Shown one piece after another: positions 22,090 to 34,550 of a DNA stretch of 64,000 nucleotides. This DNA is from Margaritifera margaritifera (Eukaryota; Mollusca; Bivalvia; Unionida; Margaritiferidae), in contig JAQPZY010000270.1 of assembly GCA_029931535.1 (NCBI GenBank), positions 1 to 64,000 of the forward strand. The letters are read 5' to 3'. The notes beneath the pieces were generated by a model. The model was not told where the DNA came from and ran no database searches. It worked only from the letters and a program-made list of their open reading frames with translations. Made by a program: the position numbers and the translations under genes. The stretch's first letter is position 1, and the number at the start of each line of letters is the position of its first letter.

Positions 22090-22405
22090 TTGCTTAAGTT
22101 TGCAACATGTAATAATTTATGTAGAAATTATGCAGACTATTGAATATTTGATAAATTGATTTTACAAAATTTGCAGGTGTTTTAAGTGTATCTTTGTTAC
22201 TGCAGTTCACGAGGTTACAAAAACGTTCAATATTTGGTCTGTTGTAGAATTCATTAGATATTTTGTGAAATTGACATTTGAACAAGAAATTGAATTCATC
22301 CCCATTCTCATTGAATTTACATATGTCATAAATGCAATCAGTTTCAATAATGACAAGTTCCAACTTCAACAGCAGTTTATGATTTAACCATCTGAAAAAA
22401 GCCAT
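22090..22405 (-). pseudogene. LINE reverse-transcriptase polyprotein C-terminal remnant
   Basis: A minus-strand frame of 103 codons (22405-22094) contains LVIIETDCIYDICKFNENGD, then FNFLFKCQFHKISNEFYNRP and NIERFCNLVNCSNKDTLKTP. The pattern C..C...GDE..FLF.C followed by a charged helix, an F...RPN and a closing helix is the C-terminal zinc-knuckle region of the LINE family whose reverse transcriptase appears at 37.1-38.1 kb. No upstream reverse-transcriptase part is present here, so this is a truncated 3' end. It is inactive. Confidence 0.6.
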
Positions 22406-22587
22406 AATGTTCTTGCAAGTGTGGGTGTTTCAGAGCTATGGTACTTTTCATAACATTGTTCAAATTGACACATTAAAAAGTTAATATATTTACGGGAAGT
22501 GAAGATCCCAACTACCCATCTGTCTTTAAATGCATCAGTCAGTTTTTATTAAAGGGTAAATTCTTTGACCGTGGACAAAGTATAAAA

Positions 22588-23555
22588 TATTCTCCTATCC
22601 GTATAATTCATTCACTTATTTGTTAGAATTGCCTCCTTTTGACCACAAGATTGGAAGGATTTAACGAAGGACACATGCTATTCTATCCTTATAATTGATC
22701 CACTTATTTGTTAGAATAGCCTCCTTGTGACCACATGGTGGGAAGGATTTAACGAAGGACACATGATATTCTATCCTTATAATTGATTCACTTATTTGTT
22801 AAAATTGCCTCTTTTTGACCACATGGTGGGAAGGATTTAACAAAGGACACATGCTATTCTATCCTTATAATTGATTCACTTGTTTCTTAGAATTGCCTTC
22901 TTTTGACCACATTGTGGGAAGGATTTAACAAAGGACACTTGCTATTCTATCCTGATTATTGATTCACTTAATTGTTAGAATTGCCTCCTTTTGACAACAT
23001 GGTGGGAAGGATTTAACAAAGGACACTTGCTATTCTATCCTGATAATTGATTCACTTATTTGTTAGAATCCTTTTGACAACATGGTGGGAAGGATTTAAT
23101 AAAGAGCACATGCTATTCTATCCTTATAATTGATTCATTATTTGTTAGAATTGCCTCCTTTTGACCACATGGTTGGAAGGATTTAACAAAGGACACTTGC
23201 TATTCTATCCTTATAATTGAATCACTTATTTGTTAGAATTGCCTCCTTTTGACCACATGGTGGGAATGATTTAACAAAGGACACATGCTTTTCAATCCTT
23301 ATAATTGATTCACTTATTTGTTAGAATTGCCTCCTTTTGACCACATGCAGGGAAGGATTTAACGAAGGACACATGCTATTCTATTCTTATAATTGATTCA
23401 TTATTTGTTAGAATTGCCTCCTTTTGACCACATTGTGGGAAGGATTTAACAAAGGACACATGCTATTCTATCCTTATAATTGATTCACTTATTTGTTAGA
23501 ATTGCCTCCTTTTGACCACATTGTGGGAAGGATTTAACAAAGGACACTTGCTTAT
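22588..23555. repeat. 88-bp satellite, about 11 tandem copies
   Basis: The unit contains cctccttttgaccacatgg, tgggaaggatttaac, aaggacacatgctattct and ccttataattgattcactta. Eleven units can be counted by the cctccttttgac landmark or its variants. They diverge by a few bases each, and one unit (about 23060-23075) has a short deletion. Confidence 0.95.
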
Positions 23556-23889
23556 CAAGGACATTAATAAACCTCATTTCCAAAGTTAACGTACATATTC
23601 ACTTGTATACAAAGTACACCTATCACAACCTTTAAACGGGGTTTATTGTATTTAAAAAAAAAGAATATTACAGGTGCAGGTGGAATCTTTTTAACTTTAA
23701 TAATTGTAAAAACAAGAATTAAAGTGTTTTTTTGTTTTTTTTAAGTCCATAAAGGACAACATGATGTGGTCCCTTCTGATGCTTTTTTTTAGACAGGTGA
23801 CAGGATTTACTGAATGGTTTATGCTCGCATTATTCGGTTATATTGAAAGGTATCAAACAGCAAAATCAAAATTTTCTTCTCAAAAGTGA

Positions 23890-24150
23890 GTCGAATGAAA
23901 AGTTTAAACTTTATTTTACGTCAATCGCACAAGTTCTTCCAGCTTATACAAACGCACTTTCAACGATTCAAATGTTGGCGTTAAGTGGTCTTTCATGGTG
24001 AAAAAAAAAACTAAGATCCTGGAGGAAACCACCGACCTTGGATGGGCGACCACCTACTCTTGCACATGACGGAACGCAGTAATGAGCATTGGAAAACTTA
24101 TGTGCAGAGCTAACGCGCTTCCACTTCGTTATCCAGTGAGCCGGTCCCTA
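23890..24150 (-). mobile_element. SINE-like element (minus orientation)
   Basis: On the minus strand the sequence begins with a tRNA-like part (gtggaagcgcgttagctctg) and continues through a gtggtttcctccagg motif and a gaaagaccacttaacgcc motif, both of which I know from molluscan tRNA-derived SINEs. It ends near an aataaagttt-like tail. A clear B box was not found, so the promoter may be decayed. Confidence 0.45.
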
Positions 24151-24534
24151 GCTAAACGCAATTTTATACACCCCTCCACAACTTTCATGAAATTATAATG
24201 CACAAAATATTTACTTGCTTTGCTTTGCAAGAGTCCTGTGTTGTGTGCAACAATATATATATAAACCATGTGGTCTGCATCGAAAAAAAAATTAACAGTT
24301 TGTTTCATGTTACATTCTTAATTTATTGCTTTTCCTCTCCATGTCATTCTTTTTTTTTTAGCTTAGTAAAATGTAATTTCAGGTAGTTTTAGAATATGGG
24401 ATTATATTATAGTTTATACAGGGAATGAGTCATCAAAATTGCTATACAAAATGTATCTATCCTGCCTGTTTGAGCTGCATTTTAAGACCACTAGATCTAT
24501 TAATATTAAACTTACCCTTTTTGTGTAACTTGGG

Positions 24535-24990
24535 ATAGGATGGATATGTGTCGCTCACCAACACTAGGTCACTAAGACCTACTATTTAGTACAAAAATTT
24601 GTGACAATTATTTCTTAGCTCTAATTCCAATACCTCTTCACCTGTTGCTATAAAAGTACACTAAGAATGCATCTTAGAACTAAAGCATTTCAGACATTTC
24701 CAGGATTATGAACACTACTTAAATATGGTGTTTGTGCTCAAGTTATAACACCCTTTACCTTATCTATTACATTAAGAATGCATCTTCGAATAAAAACATT
24801 TCACATTAAAATTGGGTCACTATGACCTCTTTTCCATGATTTTGAACACTATATAAAAATGGTGTCTGTGTTCAAATTATAACGCCTTTTAACCCATAAC
24901 GACCAAACATGCATGTCAAGTGCATATGGGAAATCAGTTATGTCCCATATCAAAACTGGGTTGTTGAGACCTACATTATGTGGTTAGTTG
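24535..24990. repeat. Diverged tandem repeat (about 110-150 bp units)
   Basis: The phrases aagaatgcatctt, gaacactat..aaatatggtg and caa(g/a)ttataac occur twice in the same order at about 24657-24760 and 24768-24892. Related phrases containing gggtcact..gacct lie on either side. Confidence 0.6.
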
Positions 24991-25230
24991 GCCACCCTCA
25001 AAGATACTGACTGATATCACAGAAGTGGAGGTTATCGTGTGAGCTCTGTTCACTAACAACTCTAGTTCACTAGTTCAACTCTAGTTTTTACGAGTAAGAC
25101 ATGAACATAGTCAGGTGAGGTCTAGAAGGTGCAATTACAAAAATGCAGTTTCACCTGATTCAATTTGTAAAAGAACAAATCTGAACAACACAACTATCGT
25201 ATATACTCGCGTATAATTTGAGTCCAAATG

Positions 25231-25295
25231 CAAACAACATAGACCCTGATCTGCCGTCGCATAATTTGCCGGCAGATCGGGGTCTATGTTGTTTG
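25231..25295. repeat. Short inverted repeat (26-bp arms, 13-bp loop)
   Basis: The left arm 25231-25256 (caaacaacatagaccctgat and six more bases) and the right arm 25270-25295 are reverse complements except for one base. The stretch also follows tatactcgcgtataattt, so a small foldback or MITE remnant is plausible. Confidence 0.9.
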
Positions 25296-25626
25296 TTATA
25301 TTGATTAGTCCTTACAAACTGCAAAAAATTATTAATAATTGGAAGAAAGGAAAAGGGCGTATTATTTGATAAAAACTTAAATGTGTTTAGTTTTCCTTAG
25401 GAAGAGGTTTTCCTGGCATTACACTTGTCACATCAAGTACAACTCTTATGGATCTATTACTATTTATTTTACTTTACATAAACTGATACACTTAACAAAT
25501 TGTATTTTGAATACTCTTGTCTTATTGATGTTGAAAACGATCGTTTTTCCTCATCCTTCATAACCAAAAAGAAAAGATATATATAGATATAAATAGATAT
25601 AAGATTAATCCTTTATATTATTTTAC

Positions 25627-25661
25627 GAGAGAGAGAGAGAGAGAGGGAGAGGGAGAGAGAT
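25627..25661. repeat. (GA)n-rich microsatellite
   Basis: GA run with a few GGGA interruptions. Confidence 0.9.
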
Positions 25662-26332
25662 GGATGTAATAACCTAAATTTTCACTCAGTAATGCTTGAC
25701 GCCATGAATCCATCACACAGCATTTGGCTTGCTTTATCTATTGCTCTAAAACTGCGTATCAAAACTTCATCCCATCAGCGACAGCAGTATATAGTCTTTT
25801 ATCATCACAGAAATTAATGGGAAATCATGAACCTACACTCTCACGAGCCACCACGCGCTCTCATTCGCGCTTTAGATTCGTTGGATTCTTCACGTGACCT
25901 TGTTATGCGAAGTCAAACTCTATTTTTAGATGAGGAAGCTTCTATGTACGTGGAAGTAGAACCGTCTTTAAACGCGATTTTTCGTCTTTTTACATTGAAC
26001 ACAAGCATACTTTCACAATTTCTCGAAATTTTTTATCAAACAGAAAAACTCAAACGCAAAGTAAAATTTATGAAAATTTATATAGTGCTCCTGTAACCAC
26101 CGCCCCTACTTAATCCGGTTTGTTACGGTTGTTGTTTTATCATCGCTGCGGCCTTGCCCTACAGACGTTGAAGTAGGCTTACTGTCCTACCACAAAAGGC
26201 ATGTATCAAGAAGATTACCCGATTATTATATTCGCTCACATTTTTAGAAATTACCTTTTAATCTACACCGTATAGCCATTATTTTGCTGATGTGCCGTTA
26301 AACCCTATACATACATATATGCATGCATAATG

Positions 26333-26334
26333 TG

Positions 26335-26369
<35 letters not shown>

Positions 26370-26398
26370 TCTCTTACTCTCTCTCTCTCTCTCTCTGT
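26333..26398. repeat. (CT)n microsatellite, interrupted
   Basis: CT dinucleotides with single interruptions over about 65 bp. Confidence 0.93.
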
Positions 26399-27091
26399 AT
26401 CTAATACGCTAATGTAATGGGACAGTAGTTCAAGTTCAAGAACCATAGTACAACTGTAAACATGTCCATTTGCTTCGTTTTCACAAATTTAGCCGCTACG
26501 GCTATTCCTCGCATGTTTGGAGAGAGGTTGACAGAAACTGTAGCTAAAGTATTGAACAAGCCGGTCGAGGTATGTATAGTTTTGAACTTTTTGTATTTTC
26601 TTCTGAGTTGACTACCTGGGGGAAAAAAATATTGTTTAGTGGAGCTGGTCGAGTATGCTGGTTGCACACCAACATTCATAGTAAACAACTATGGTTGCAA
26701 ACTGCATGGTAACTTGACTTTAAGATTTACTTTTTAAAAAGCTGCACTTTTACAAGACTGACAGCAGATTCACAGGACTACATTGTGTCATCGTGATAAA
26801 GGATATTAATTAATACACAGTAGTTAAGACAAACGGTAAGGAAATAAAGATGGAACAAGAAATAATGAACAAAAGAAAGAAAATAATTGGAAGGAAGGAA
26901 GAACAGACAGACAGACATAATGAATAGGAATAGGAAACGCCTAATTCTTACAAGTACATGTGTTTTGAAGCCTTCAAAAACTGATTAAATAAGTTCTGTG
27001 GATAAAACAAACTGCTTTTTATGATTGCAATTTCTGTGATGACTACGACACATTTATGATAACGAGAAATATCGAAAACAGCGACCCTTAA

Positions 27092-27130
<39 letters not shown>
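27092..27130. repeat. (ATT)n microsatellite
   Basis: About 13 ATT units. Confidence 0.95.
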
Positions 27131-27133
<3 letters not shown>

Positions 27134-27315
27134 AGAATCACTGTAGTCACGCAACCTGGGTTACCAATGGTGAAGGCGGGAAGCTCAGACCCGGCAGTAC
27201 TAATTCAGATTCATTCCATAGCCGTTTTCGATGCAGAGAGAAACCCTAAATATTCTGAGCAGTTCCTGGAATTTCTCAAAAATGAATTCAAACTTCTTCC
27301 TGCGAACAGGTAGCC

Positions 27316-27316
27316 A

Positions 27317-27413
<97 letters not shown>

Positions 27414-27414
27414 G
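27316..27414. repeat. (CT)n microsatellite with a (CTGT)n insert
   Basis: A long CT run interrupted by a few CTGT units near 27375-27390. Confidence 0.95.
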
Positions 27415-28857
27415 CACACATTCTTGATTGGAGAGTTGATCACAATTCTAGACAAGATAAAGTAAGAAAGAGAAACAACCAATGCATAAACTTCTCTGTA
27501 CTTTTAACGTTTATGATAATACAAATAAAAATGCATCAGTTACAAAATTGGGTGAATCTGTCGTCTCCAAAATTGCTTTTTGGGGAGGGACACACATACA
27601 CGAAACTACTATCTATCACTAATGATGGACAGCTTCAGTCCATTCTTCGGTATCTTTTCATTTCAAGTTACCAACCACGGGGTAGTCGGAGTTTTAATAG
27701 GTTCCTAGAAGACGTAATCATCAACATCGTTTATGTCGTCATCACTACTATTATCTTCACCATCATTTGTATCGCCTTCATTGTTATCAATACAGTATCA
27801 CCATTGCCATCATAATCATTATCGTCATCACCACAACTATCGCCACCATTCTCGCTACTGCTATTATTATTATTATTATTATTGTTATTTTCAGATTCAT
27901 GTTGGAATACTTAGACCTTCCGGCATATATGGTTTGCAGTGGGAAATGAGCTTATTATGAAGAAAAGTTAGTTTCCGAATCGAAAACGTTCCTACATGAT
28001 TGTGAACTTTATGTATATATATATATACAGCGCATCAGACTCGATTGACGGCTTTGCTTAAAGAACCATTATCGCTGCTCAAACATACTCAGAAAGTAGT
28101 TGTCTACTTGAGTTTATGATGATGCGTAATTATTTTATGTATTCGTTTAGGACAATGTTCGATCTTGAAACTTCATAATTATTTACCACAATCACTTAAG
28201 TAAACCAACGGTCTTCAATCATAATCGATCTTCAATCAGTGCAACACTACTTTCCGTTGTTATTTTTCAGTTACAGTTTGTTTCAGACTAAGTATTACTT
28301 TGAAAGATAATTGTATTTGTATGTATACTGCACAATGTATTGCTTAAATGAGAGATTCATAATGATTCTAATGTAATGTGGTTAGTGACATATTTAATTG
28401 TTGTTGTACATATGTAATTGGAGCTGCTGTAAACATATGCGCCCAATACGATTTTGAAAGAGTTCAATAAATCGATCTTAAACTTGCATCGAACGTCGGA
28501 TTACCTCTTAGTGGTCTTTTCAAACAAATGTTACTTAGCATTGGTGGGGTTGTTTTTGGGTACAACGCAACCATTTTCGGTTCGTTAACCCGGATTTTCA
28601 CATCTGTGCAATTGTGACCAGTTAAACCGAAATTTGGTAACACTAGTTGACGTCGACGTCATGGCGTCATGGCGTCACGTAATACTCGACGAAGCCACTG
28701 ATATCAGTCGTGTGTGTGGGTGTGTTGTGTTTGTGTATGTATATGTGTTGTGTGCGTGTGTATGTATATATATATATATACGGTTTCTCTCTATCACCGT
28801 CTCCCTCCTTTGTGTCCGCCATTTTACGCTTATCTTTCAACACTGCGTGTTTTCATG

Positions 28858-28859
<2 letters not shown>

Positions 28860-28911
<52 letters not shown>
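28860..28911. repeat. (TA)n microsatellite
   Basis: Pure AT dinucleotide run of about 50 bp. Confidence 0.97.
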
Positions 28912-28912
<1 letters not shown>

Positions 28913-29754
28913 CATCTTCATTGATAGATGAAAAAATGTATTGCATTCTGTGTTATGTTTATTTTTTCTTACGTTCTGTTTTCTTTTTTACGTTCTGTTT
29001 TCTTTTTCTTCCTTTTATATGTATAATAGTTCTCTTACAAATCTCATCGTGTAGATATTTTTTTTTAAATTCTGAATTTTGTTCTAAGTGTCTGCTTTGC
29101 CCATGCAATTGTCCTTTCTTTTCCCAACACTAAGGACTTACCAAACCCGGAACGTTGGGAAACTTACAAGTTCCCGCACCGTGAATGAAATGCAAGACGA
29201 AATGTCTACTCAACGGGTATCCTTTCAGCGAGAAACGAGAACAAAGTTTTTGACCCAAATACAATGTTCTAGTGGTTCTTCTCGTCCTAACGCCAAGAAT
29301 CTTGTTCGAGAATCGTCACGAACCTCGTTCTCTAGTTGAGACTCCCTCTGAGGCGGAAGTAGATAAAAACAAGATGGCGAAACATGCCTAACATTGATGA
29401 GCCATATTTTTATTTTTTTGTTGTTCTGGGATCAACTCGAGTTGTTAGGGCGAACACACTCAGGAATATCTGAGAACTTGTTCTTGGCGTTTGGCTGAGA
29501 ATGTCAAAGAGATCGCCCAAAGATGGCCAACATATCTATACATGTGCCGCCATCTTAATCCTTCAATCAAAACCTTGAAACCGTTTTTCTACAAGCGGGT
29601 TCTGCTAAAACCCGTGCGATCATTGATTTTGCCTGTTCCGTTTCAAAATGCGGTTAAATAAATTGATTTTTGTCGAGCCCACGTTATTGAGAAGTGAGAC
29701 ATAGCAGTCACTTTTTGGCGGCGGTGTCTAGATTTGATTATGGTTTTGAATTTT

Positions 29755-30235
29755 AAATTTGTCTTTCTTCTTTTCATTTGCTTACATTTCCTAAACCTCT
29801 TGATAGATTTCGTTCATACTTGGAATGAATCATTCTGACGCTAAGACAATTCATTCTGCGACAGTCTCGCTCGCCCCATTGACCTAGTTGTCAAGGTCAC
29901 AGTCGTAGAAAATGTGCGTTCATGTTTTGTTTACAGATTTTATTTGTTTACATTTTCCAAACCCCTTGATGGACTTCGCTTATACTTGGGATGAACCAGG
30001 AAGCAACGACGATTCATTCTTCAAAATGCCCACTCTCCCCTCTGACCTTGATGTCAAAGTCACAGTCATAGAAAATTGTGTTATGATTTGTTGTTAAATT
30101 TTTTATTTTTTTTGCTTGTATTTCATGAACCTTTTGAGAAATTTTGTTTATACTTGGGATGAATCACTATGTATCCAAGACAAATCATTGTGCGACATGC
30201 TCGCAGGCCCTGGGATCTTTGTCTTGGAGTTGATT
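29755..30235. repeat. About 166-bp tandem repeat, three diverged copies
   Basis: Landmarks of the type acatttcc.aaacc.cttgat, followed by cttatacttgg.atgaa and gtcaa(g/a)gtcacagt, occur near 29784, 29950 and 30117, giving a period of about 166 bp. The third copy is the most diverged and lacks the end. I know this repeat type from bivalve genomes. Confidence 0.8.
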
Positions 30236-30292
30236 GCCATATAAATTTACACCCTAAAATGTTACAGCTTTGCTGACTAAAACTGACTTTAT

Positions 30293-30315
30293 TCTTCTTC
30301 TTCTTCTTCTTCTTC

Positions 30316-30358
<43 letters not shown>
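30293..30358. repeat. (TTC)n then (ATT)n compound microsatellite
   Basis: Eight or more TTC units are followed directly by about 13 ATT units. Confidence 0.95.
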
Positions 30359-30382
30359 GTTGATCATCAATACTTTTTGTGG

Positions 30383-30500
30383 GTTTCAAATTTCGTGGTT
30401 TAGGTCAAAAATGCATAGTTCGTGGGTACCTACTTTCGTGGTTTCAAATTTCGTGGTTTAGGTCAGAAATGCATATTTCGTGGGTACCTAATTTCGTGGA
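30383..30500. repeat. 58-bp tandem repeat, two copies
   Basis: Copies begin with gtttcaaatttcgtggttta at 30383 and 30441 and share gtgggtaccta. A related fragment in reverse orientation lies near 31695-31730. Confidence 0.88.
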
Positions 30501-30859
30501 TCTATCATTTACAAAAAAAAAATTAAAAAACAAACAAGCAACGATGTATATGTCGCTGTAAATATTTATACCGACATTCATTTCCAAACATTTGCGAACA
30601 AGCAGGTTTAATTCATACTGCAGTTAGTAAGTTGATTCATTAAGATATTTCGTTGCTAACATCTGGAGATCTTAATGAAAATGTCAACTTCTTTTTCCAC
30701 ACATGTCTGAGCTAACACATTTAATGCCACTATTGTAATATTACGTACTTAGGTTCTCGTGTGTTCTTAAAGATCGATATCAAAGTATAAAGTTCTCAAC
30801 AATTAGAGATTAGGCGCTTGAACAATGCCAATGACTGTAAACCTCTATTGTTCGAAACA

Positions 30860-31330
30860 AATCTGCAAAAATCGCCCAGTGGGAACCCCTTTTTGCTGGG
30901 TCTCCTTGACCTTGTGATCCAAAATTGGATCCGTAAAGTTCGGATGAATGACGGTGTTATTAATGCGCGTATTGTAATGGCTGTTGCTGAAGGAATTGTT
31001 ACAAAATACGCTAAACATAAACTGCAAAGATACGGACAGTGGACATGTACATTCAAATCAGGTCTCGGTTGACCTGAAAACTTCAACCCGTAAGCCAATT
31101 TATGCAAAGCGGCTTATCTGCCCACATGACAAAGTAGCACTTGCGACATACCTGATTGAAACCACAGGGGCTCGTATTGTCGCTTATAATTTACCTATCA
31201 GTCATACATGTACTATATAATACTAGTACTATATAGTACACGTATGACTGATAGGTAAATTGTAAGCGACAATACGAGCCCCATTGATTGAAACGGGCAT
31301 TGAGAAAGCGGGACTAAACTGCCGATGTTT
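30860..31330 (+). pseudogene. Fragment resembling a DDE-transposase-type repeat protein
   Basis: A plus-strand frame (to 31072) contains LLDLVIQNWIRKVRMNDGVI and NARIVMAVAEGIVTKYAKH. A leucine-rich start, then a V-N..I.MA...GI helix and a basic stretch, resembles the N-terminal region of a common animal transposase-like family. The frame ends, and a second one (30984-31220) runs through ICPHDKVALATYLIETTGAR into the palindrome at 31167-31282. Past the palindrome a short stretch LIETGIEKAGLN appears, echoing the LIETTG before it. No catalytic region is left. The family assignment is from memory and tentative. Confidence 0.35.
31167..31282. repeat. 116-bp near-perfect palindrome with no spacer
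   Basis: The arms 31167-31224 and 31225-31282 are reverse complements with three mismatches in 58 positions. The centre is actagt (31222-31227). The outer ends are ggggctcgtattgtcgctta and its complement. A 10-bp direct repeat tgattgaaac flanks it at 31153-31162 and 31285-31294. Confidence 0.95.
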
Positions 31331-31334
31331 ATTT

Positions 31335-32416
31335 ATCAGTTTATATGTGCAAAAATATATTTATAAATATAAATAATATGTGCTTTGGGAAATAAAGAAA
31401 GACACGGACTGTGACTATATCTGCATTTATTACTACACATCAGGCATATAGTCATTACAACCTGACACGAATTTTCATGCTCATAAAATTTTGTATTCAA
31501 ATTAAATTGTAATCAATCAGTTCCAGTGTACCTCGTCATTCGTGTACTTATCATAATTTATATTTAGCATTTTCACCACTATAGATAGCCGTGGTATTAA
31601 AACAAATACAGAAACAGGTGATGCCATTCAATTGCATATGACGGAAGGGTGGGGGTGGTGATAAAGTCGACTCGGTTAATATTTAGTCATGACTCTAAAT
31701 TCGTGGTCTAGCTCACCCACGAAAATTGGAACCCAAAGACTTTAAAGTGTTTTACATTATACATTATGTATTACATATTAAGTGACAAAGTACAATCTGT
31801 TTAACATTTCCAAAGCAGTTACCCATTAAAAAATAAGAACAGTGGTATCTGAAGACAGACGGCTGCCTCCTGAAAGCTTAATTTCTTCAATCATTGGGTG
31901 CAAGGAACCTCATTGTCACAAACAATGGGCAAAACCCCGCTATGCTTCTTTTTCACTCGTGGTTGCCTGTGGTAAGATTTCATCGTCTCTAATGAATATG
32001 CATAAACAAAAACACACAACACGTCGAAACAAGCTCTTTCATATCAAGGAAAGTGCCCTTTTTATCAATCCATTAAGTGACTGTTTGGGAGAGAAACTTT
32101 GATTGGCTCATGTAAACAGCATGAAAGGTCATGTTTGGTAAACTTTCCGAGAACATTTTGCACGGGCTCGCAACGATTGGTTATGCAGGTTTATGCAGAT
32201 TCATTACAAATGAGGACATTTTGTAAGGCAGCCACGGGTGAAAGAGAGTAGCGGATTTTCACATTTGGTTTGCGATGATGATGGAACGTTAAGTAGCAAT
32301 GAATGTGGCTGCTTAGAGCATTGAATAAATATTTTGGAGAGGAAATGTAAATTGATATAATCCGGTAACATATCAACGAATGATTATCATATTTGATAAT
32401 TCATCTGTAATAATCA

Positions 32417-32493
<77 letters not shown>

Positions 32494-34280
32494 TCCCTCA
32501 GCTCTCAAGCACTCAAGGATACCATTTCAGCGAATATAGTAAATACAACATGTTCGAATGTTTGAAATAATATGGGCTGGCGGCACTTTATGTAGATGGG
32601 ATGCTCTTTTATCTTTTTCTCTCTTTTCTATAGAAAGATGCATAATTTATGCATATTGTGCATGAATATTTAAAACATATTGAGTCTATGCACTGGTGCG
32701 AATTTTTTATATCTCATATCAAGGCCTGTGCTGAACGATCTTTCCACCATTTGTCTATGAAATAATGTGGTGAATTTCATAAGGATGGATCCAATTTTAA
32801 TGCGCTGAAATTGTAATCGACATTATTTTGGGGCATAGGCCTAAGGATGTCAATTTAGTTTTATTCCACACGACTTTCTCATACGGCAAATCATGCAACA
32901 AATGTGCAGGAATGAGACAAATGTTTATTTTGCCTCAACCATTTAATAGTTTTAAAAATGTCTATACCAGTCTTCTTCTAGACTTCATAACAATTTCTCC
33001 CGTTTTTAATGGAAAATGTTTATTTTTGTCAGATTTATCTGATAAGTTTCTCTAATACCTCGTTAAGAATGCCAGTGTCTTGGCTGTAAATGTGAATTAA
33101 ATAGTATTGCCGGTCTGTTCACAGAACGACTATTTTTATTTACAGATATCATATGTATACTAATTCCACTGGAGACAGCGATGCTAAAGGTAAGTGCTCT
33201 CTCTCTCTCTCTCTCTGAAATCCAAAAATTGTGCCAATATAAATTTGTCATACGAATGTTAATATGTATAATACATGCCAGAGACAGTTGCCTTATTCTG
33301 AAGTCATTATCCATTAAATGGGACACAAAAGTCACTACCAACTTATTTGGTCGTAAATCTTTTCAGACGGTATAACACGTTCAATCATTCTGGATGTTCA
33401 AAGTTGAAAGTGTTATTTTCCTATCACGCAAGGAATCTCCTAATGGTTATCCTCGATTATGTTTTTGAAGTATATGCTACTGTACAGCTACAACTGTCCT
33501 CTTTGACATACCATTTATAAATCATAATTGTCATTATTTCTGAGGTTTTATATCTCAGACTTCTTCCACAACGATATAAAGTAATACCTTAGGAGACCAA
33601 CTGTTAAATTCATCAAGAAATTTGATTCTGTATTTGATAACTAATATCTTCAACATAAACCTACATTAAAGGACCACCTGACTTAAGAGACGATATTTTA
33701 GGGTTTATAATGGTAGTTGGCTCTTTAAACTTTTGGTCCTTTTAATGGGATGGTTCTATGACTGGCGTGATCGTTGGGGTTTTAACTAAGATATAGTATG
33801 ATTCATGTGATTGATTACTTTTGATTGAAATACCACACGTCACGTGATATACTGTATTGACACATATCGTATGACCTTAACGTTATTGGCAAGTTTATGA
33901 CACTAAATAACGACATATTCATGGTGCGATGCAGCTAAAATGGGTTTTCCTTTGACACAACAAATTAAACTATACAATTTACAACTAACCACTCAGAGAA
34001 TCATCTGTAAGTGGTCTTTAGAAGTAGGTCGGCTATATACAGGTAAAATGCATTGGATTATTATGAACGTATCCACTGGAACTAGGTTTTATATACAGGA
34101 GGTCCATATATGCAGGTGGTCGCTAGGGCAGGTTTGACGACAGACAGATAGACAGGGACAAACCTTTTTTGAGGTGGCCATTGCCTAGATGTCAATTAGT
34201 ATTCAAACAACCTTATTGGGAACAAAATATAAACCCAGCCTGCAGAGGAAGTCAGGTTTCGAAGGGCCGATTTAGAGAGG
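31335..34280. other. AT-rich DNA without a supported gene
   Basis: I see only short frames. An 86-codon plus-strand frame (31842-32102) has no recognisable domain. A degenerate repeat around 34010-34140 (aagtggtcttta..., ggtggtcgctagggcaggttt) resembles non-coding repeats common in molluscs. Confidence 0.5.
32420..32488. repeat. (TA)n microsatellite
   Basis: Pure AT dinucleotide run of about 69 bp. Confidence 0.97.
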
Positions 34281-34290
34281 TTCATATATA

Positions 34291-34320
34291 TTTATGTATG
34301 TATGTATCTATCTATGTTTG

Positions 34321-34354
<34 letters not shown>

Positions 34355-34550
34355 TGTATGTATGTATGTATGTATGTATGTATGTATGTATGTATGTATG
34401 TATGTGTGTGTGTGTACGTATGTATGTATGTATGTATGTATGTATGTATGTATGTATGTATGTATGTATGTATGTATGTATGTATGTATGTATGTATGTA
34501 TGTATGTATGTATGTATGTATGTATGTATGCATGTATGTATGCGTGTTTG
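34291..34550. repeat. (GTAT)n tetranucleotide array
   Basis: About 60 GTAT units with a few variants (gtgtgtgtac near 34405-34416, catg and gcgt near the end). Long frames on both strands here are artefacts of the repeat. Confidence 0.97.

Larger units (their letters stand above)
26400..29750. other. Intergenic/intronic DNA rich in simple repeats
   Basis: No gene is supported. Besides the repeats listed separately there are an ATT run (27863-27882), a short TA run near 28013-28027 and a GT-rich stretch near 28710-28760. A minus-strand frame at 26688-26401 (95 codons) has no recognisable domain. Confidence 0.5.

Noticed and set aside
22588..23555. Regular 88-bp repeats as a possible CRISPR array
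   Set aside because: The units are contiguous diverged copies without unique spacers, in an animal genome. It is a satellite.
25827..26096. 89-codon plus-strand frame starting MNLHSHEPPRALIRALDSL
   Set aside because: The composition looks protein-like at the start but becomes AT-biased. No domain or splice context was found.
27200..27815. 194-codon plus-strand and overlapping minus-strand frames
   Set aside because: They run through the CT microsatellite (Ser-Leu or Arg-Glu runs) and have no protein signature outside it.
29088..29339. 83-codon Ser/Thr/Arg-rich plus-strand frame
   Set aside because: No domain, no splice evidence, and it is surrounded by non-coding repeats.
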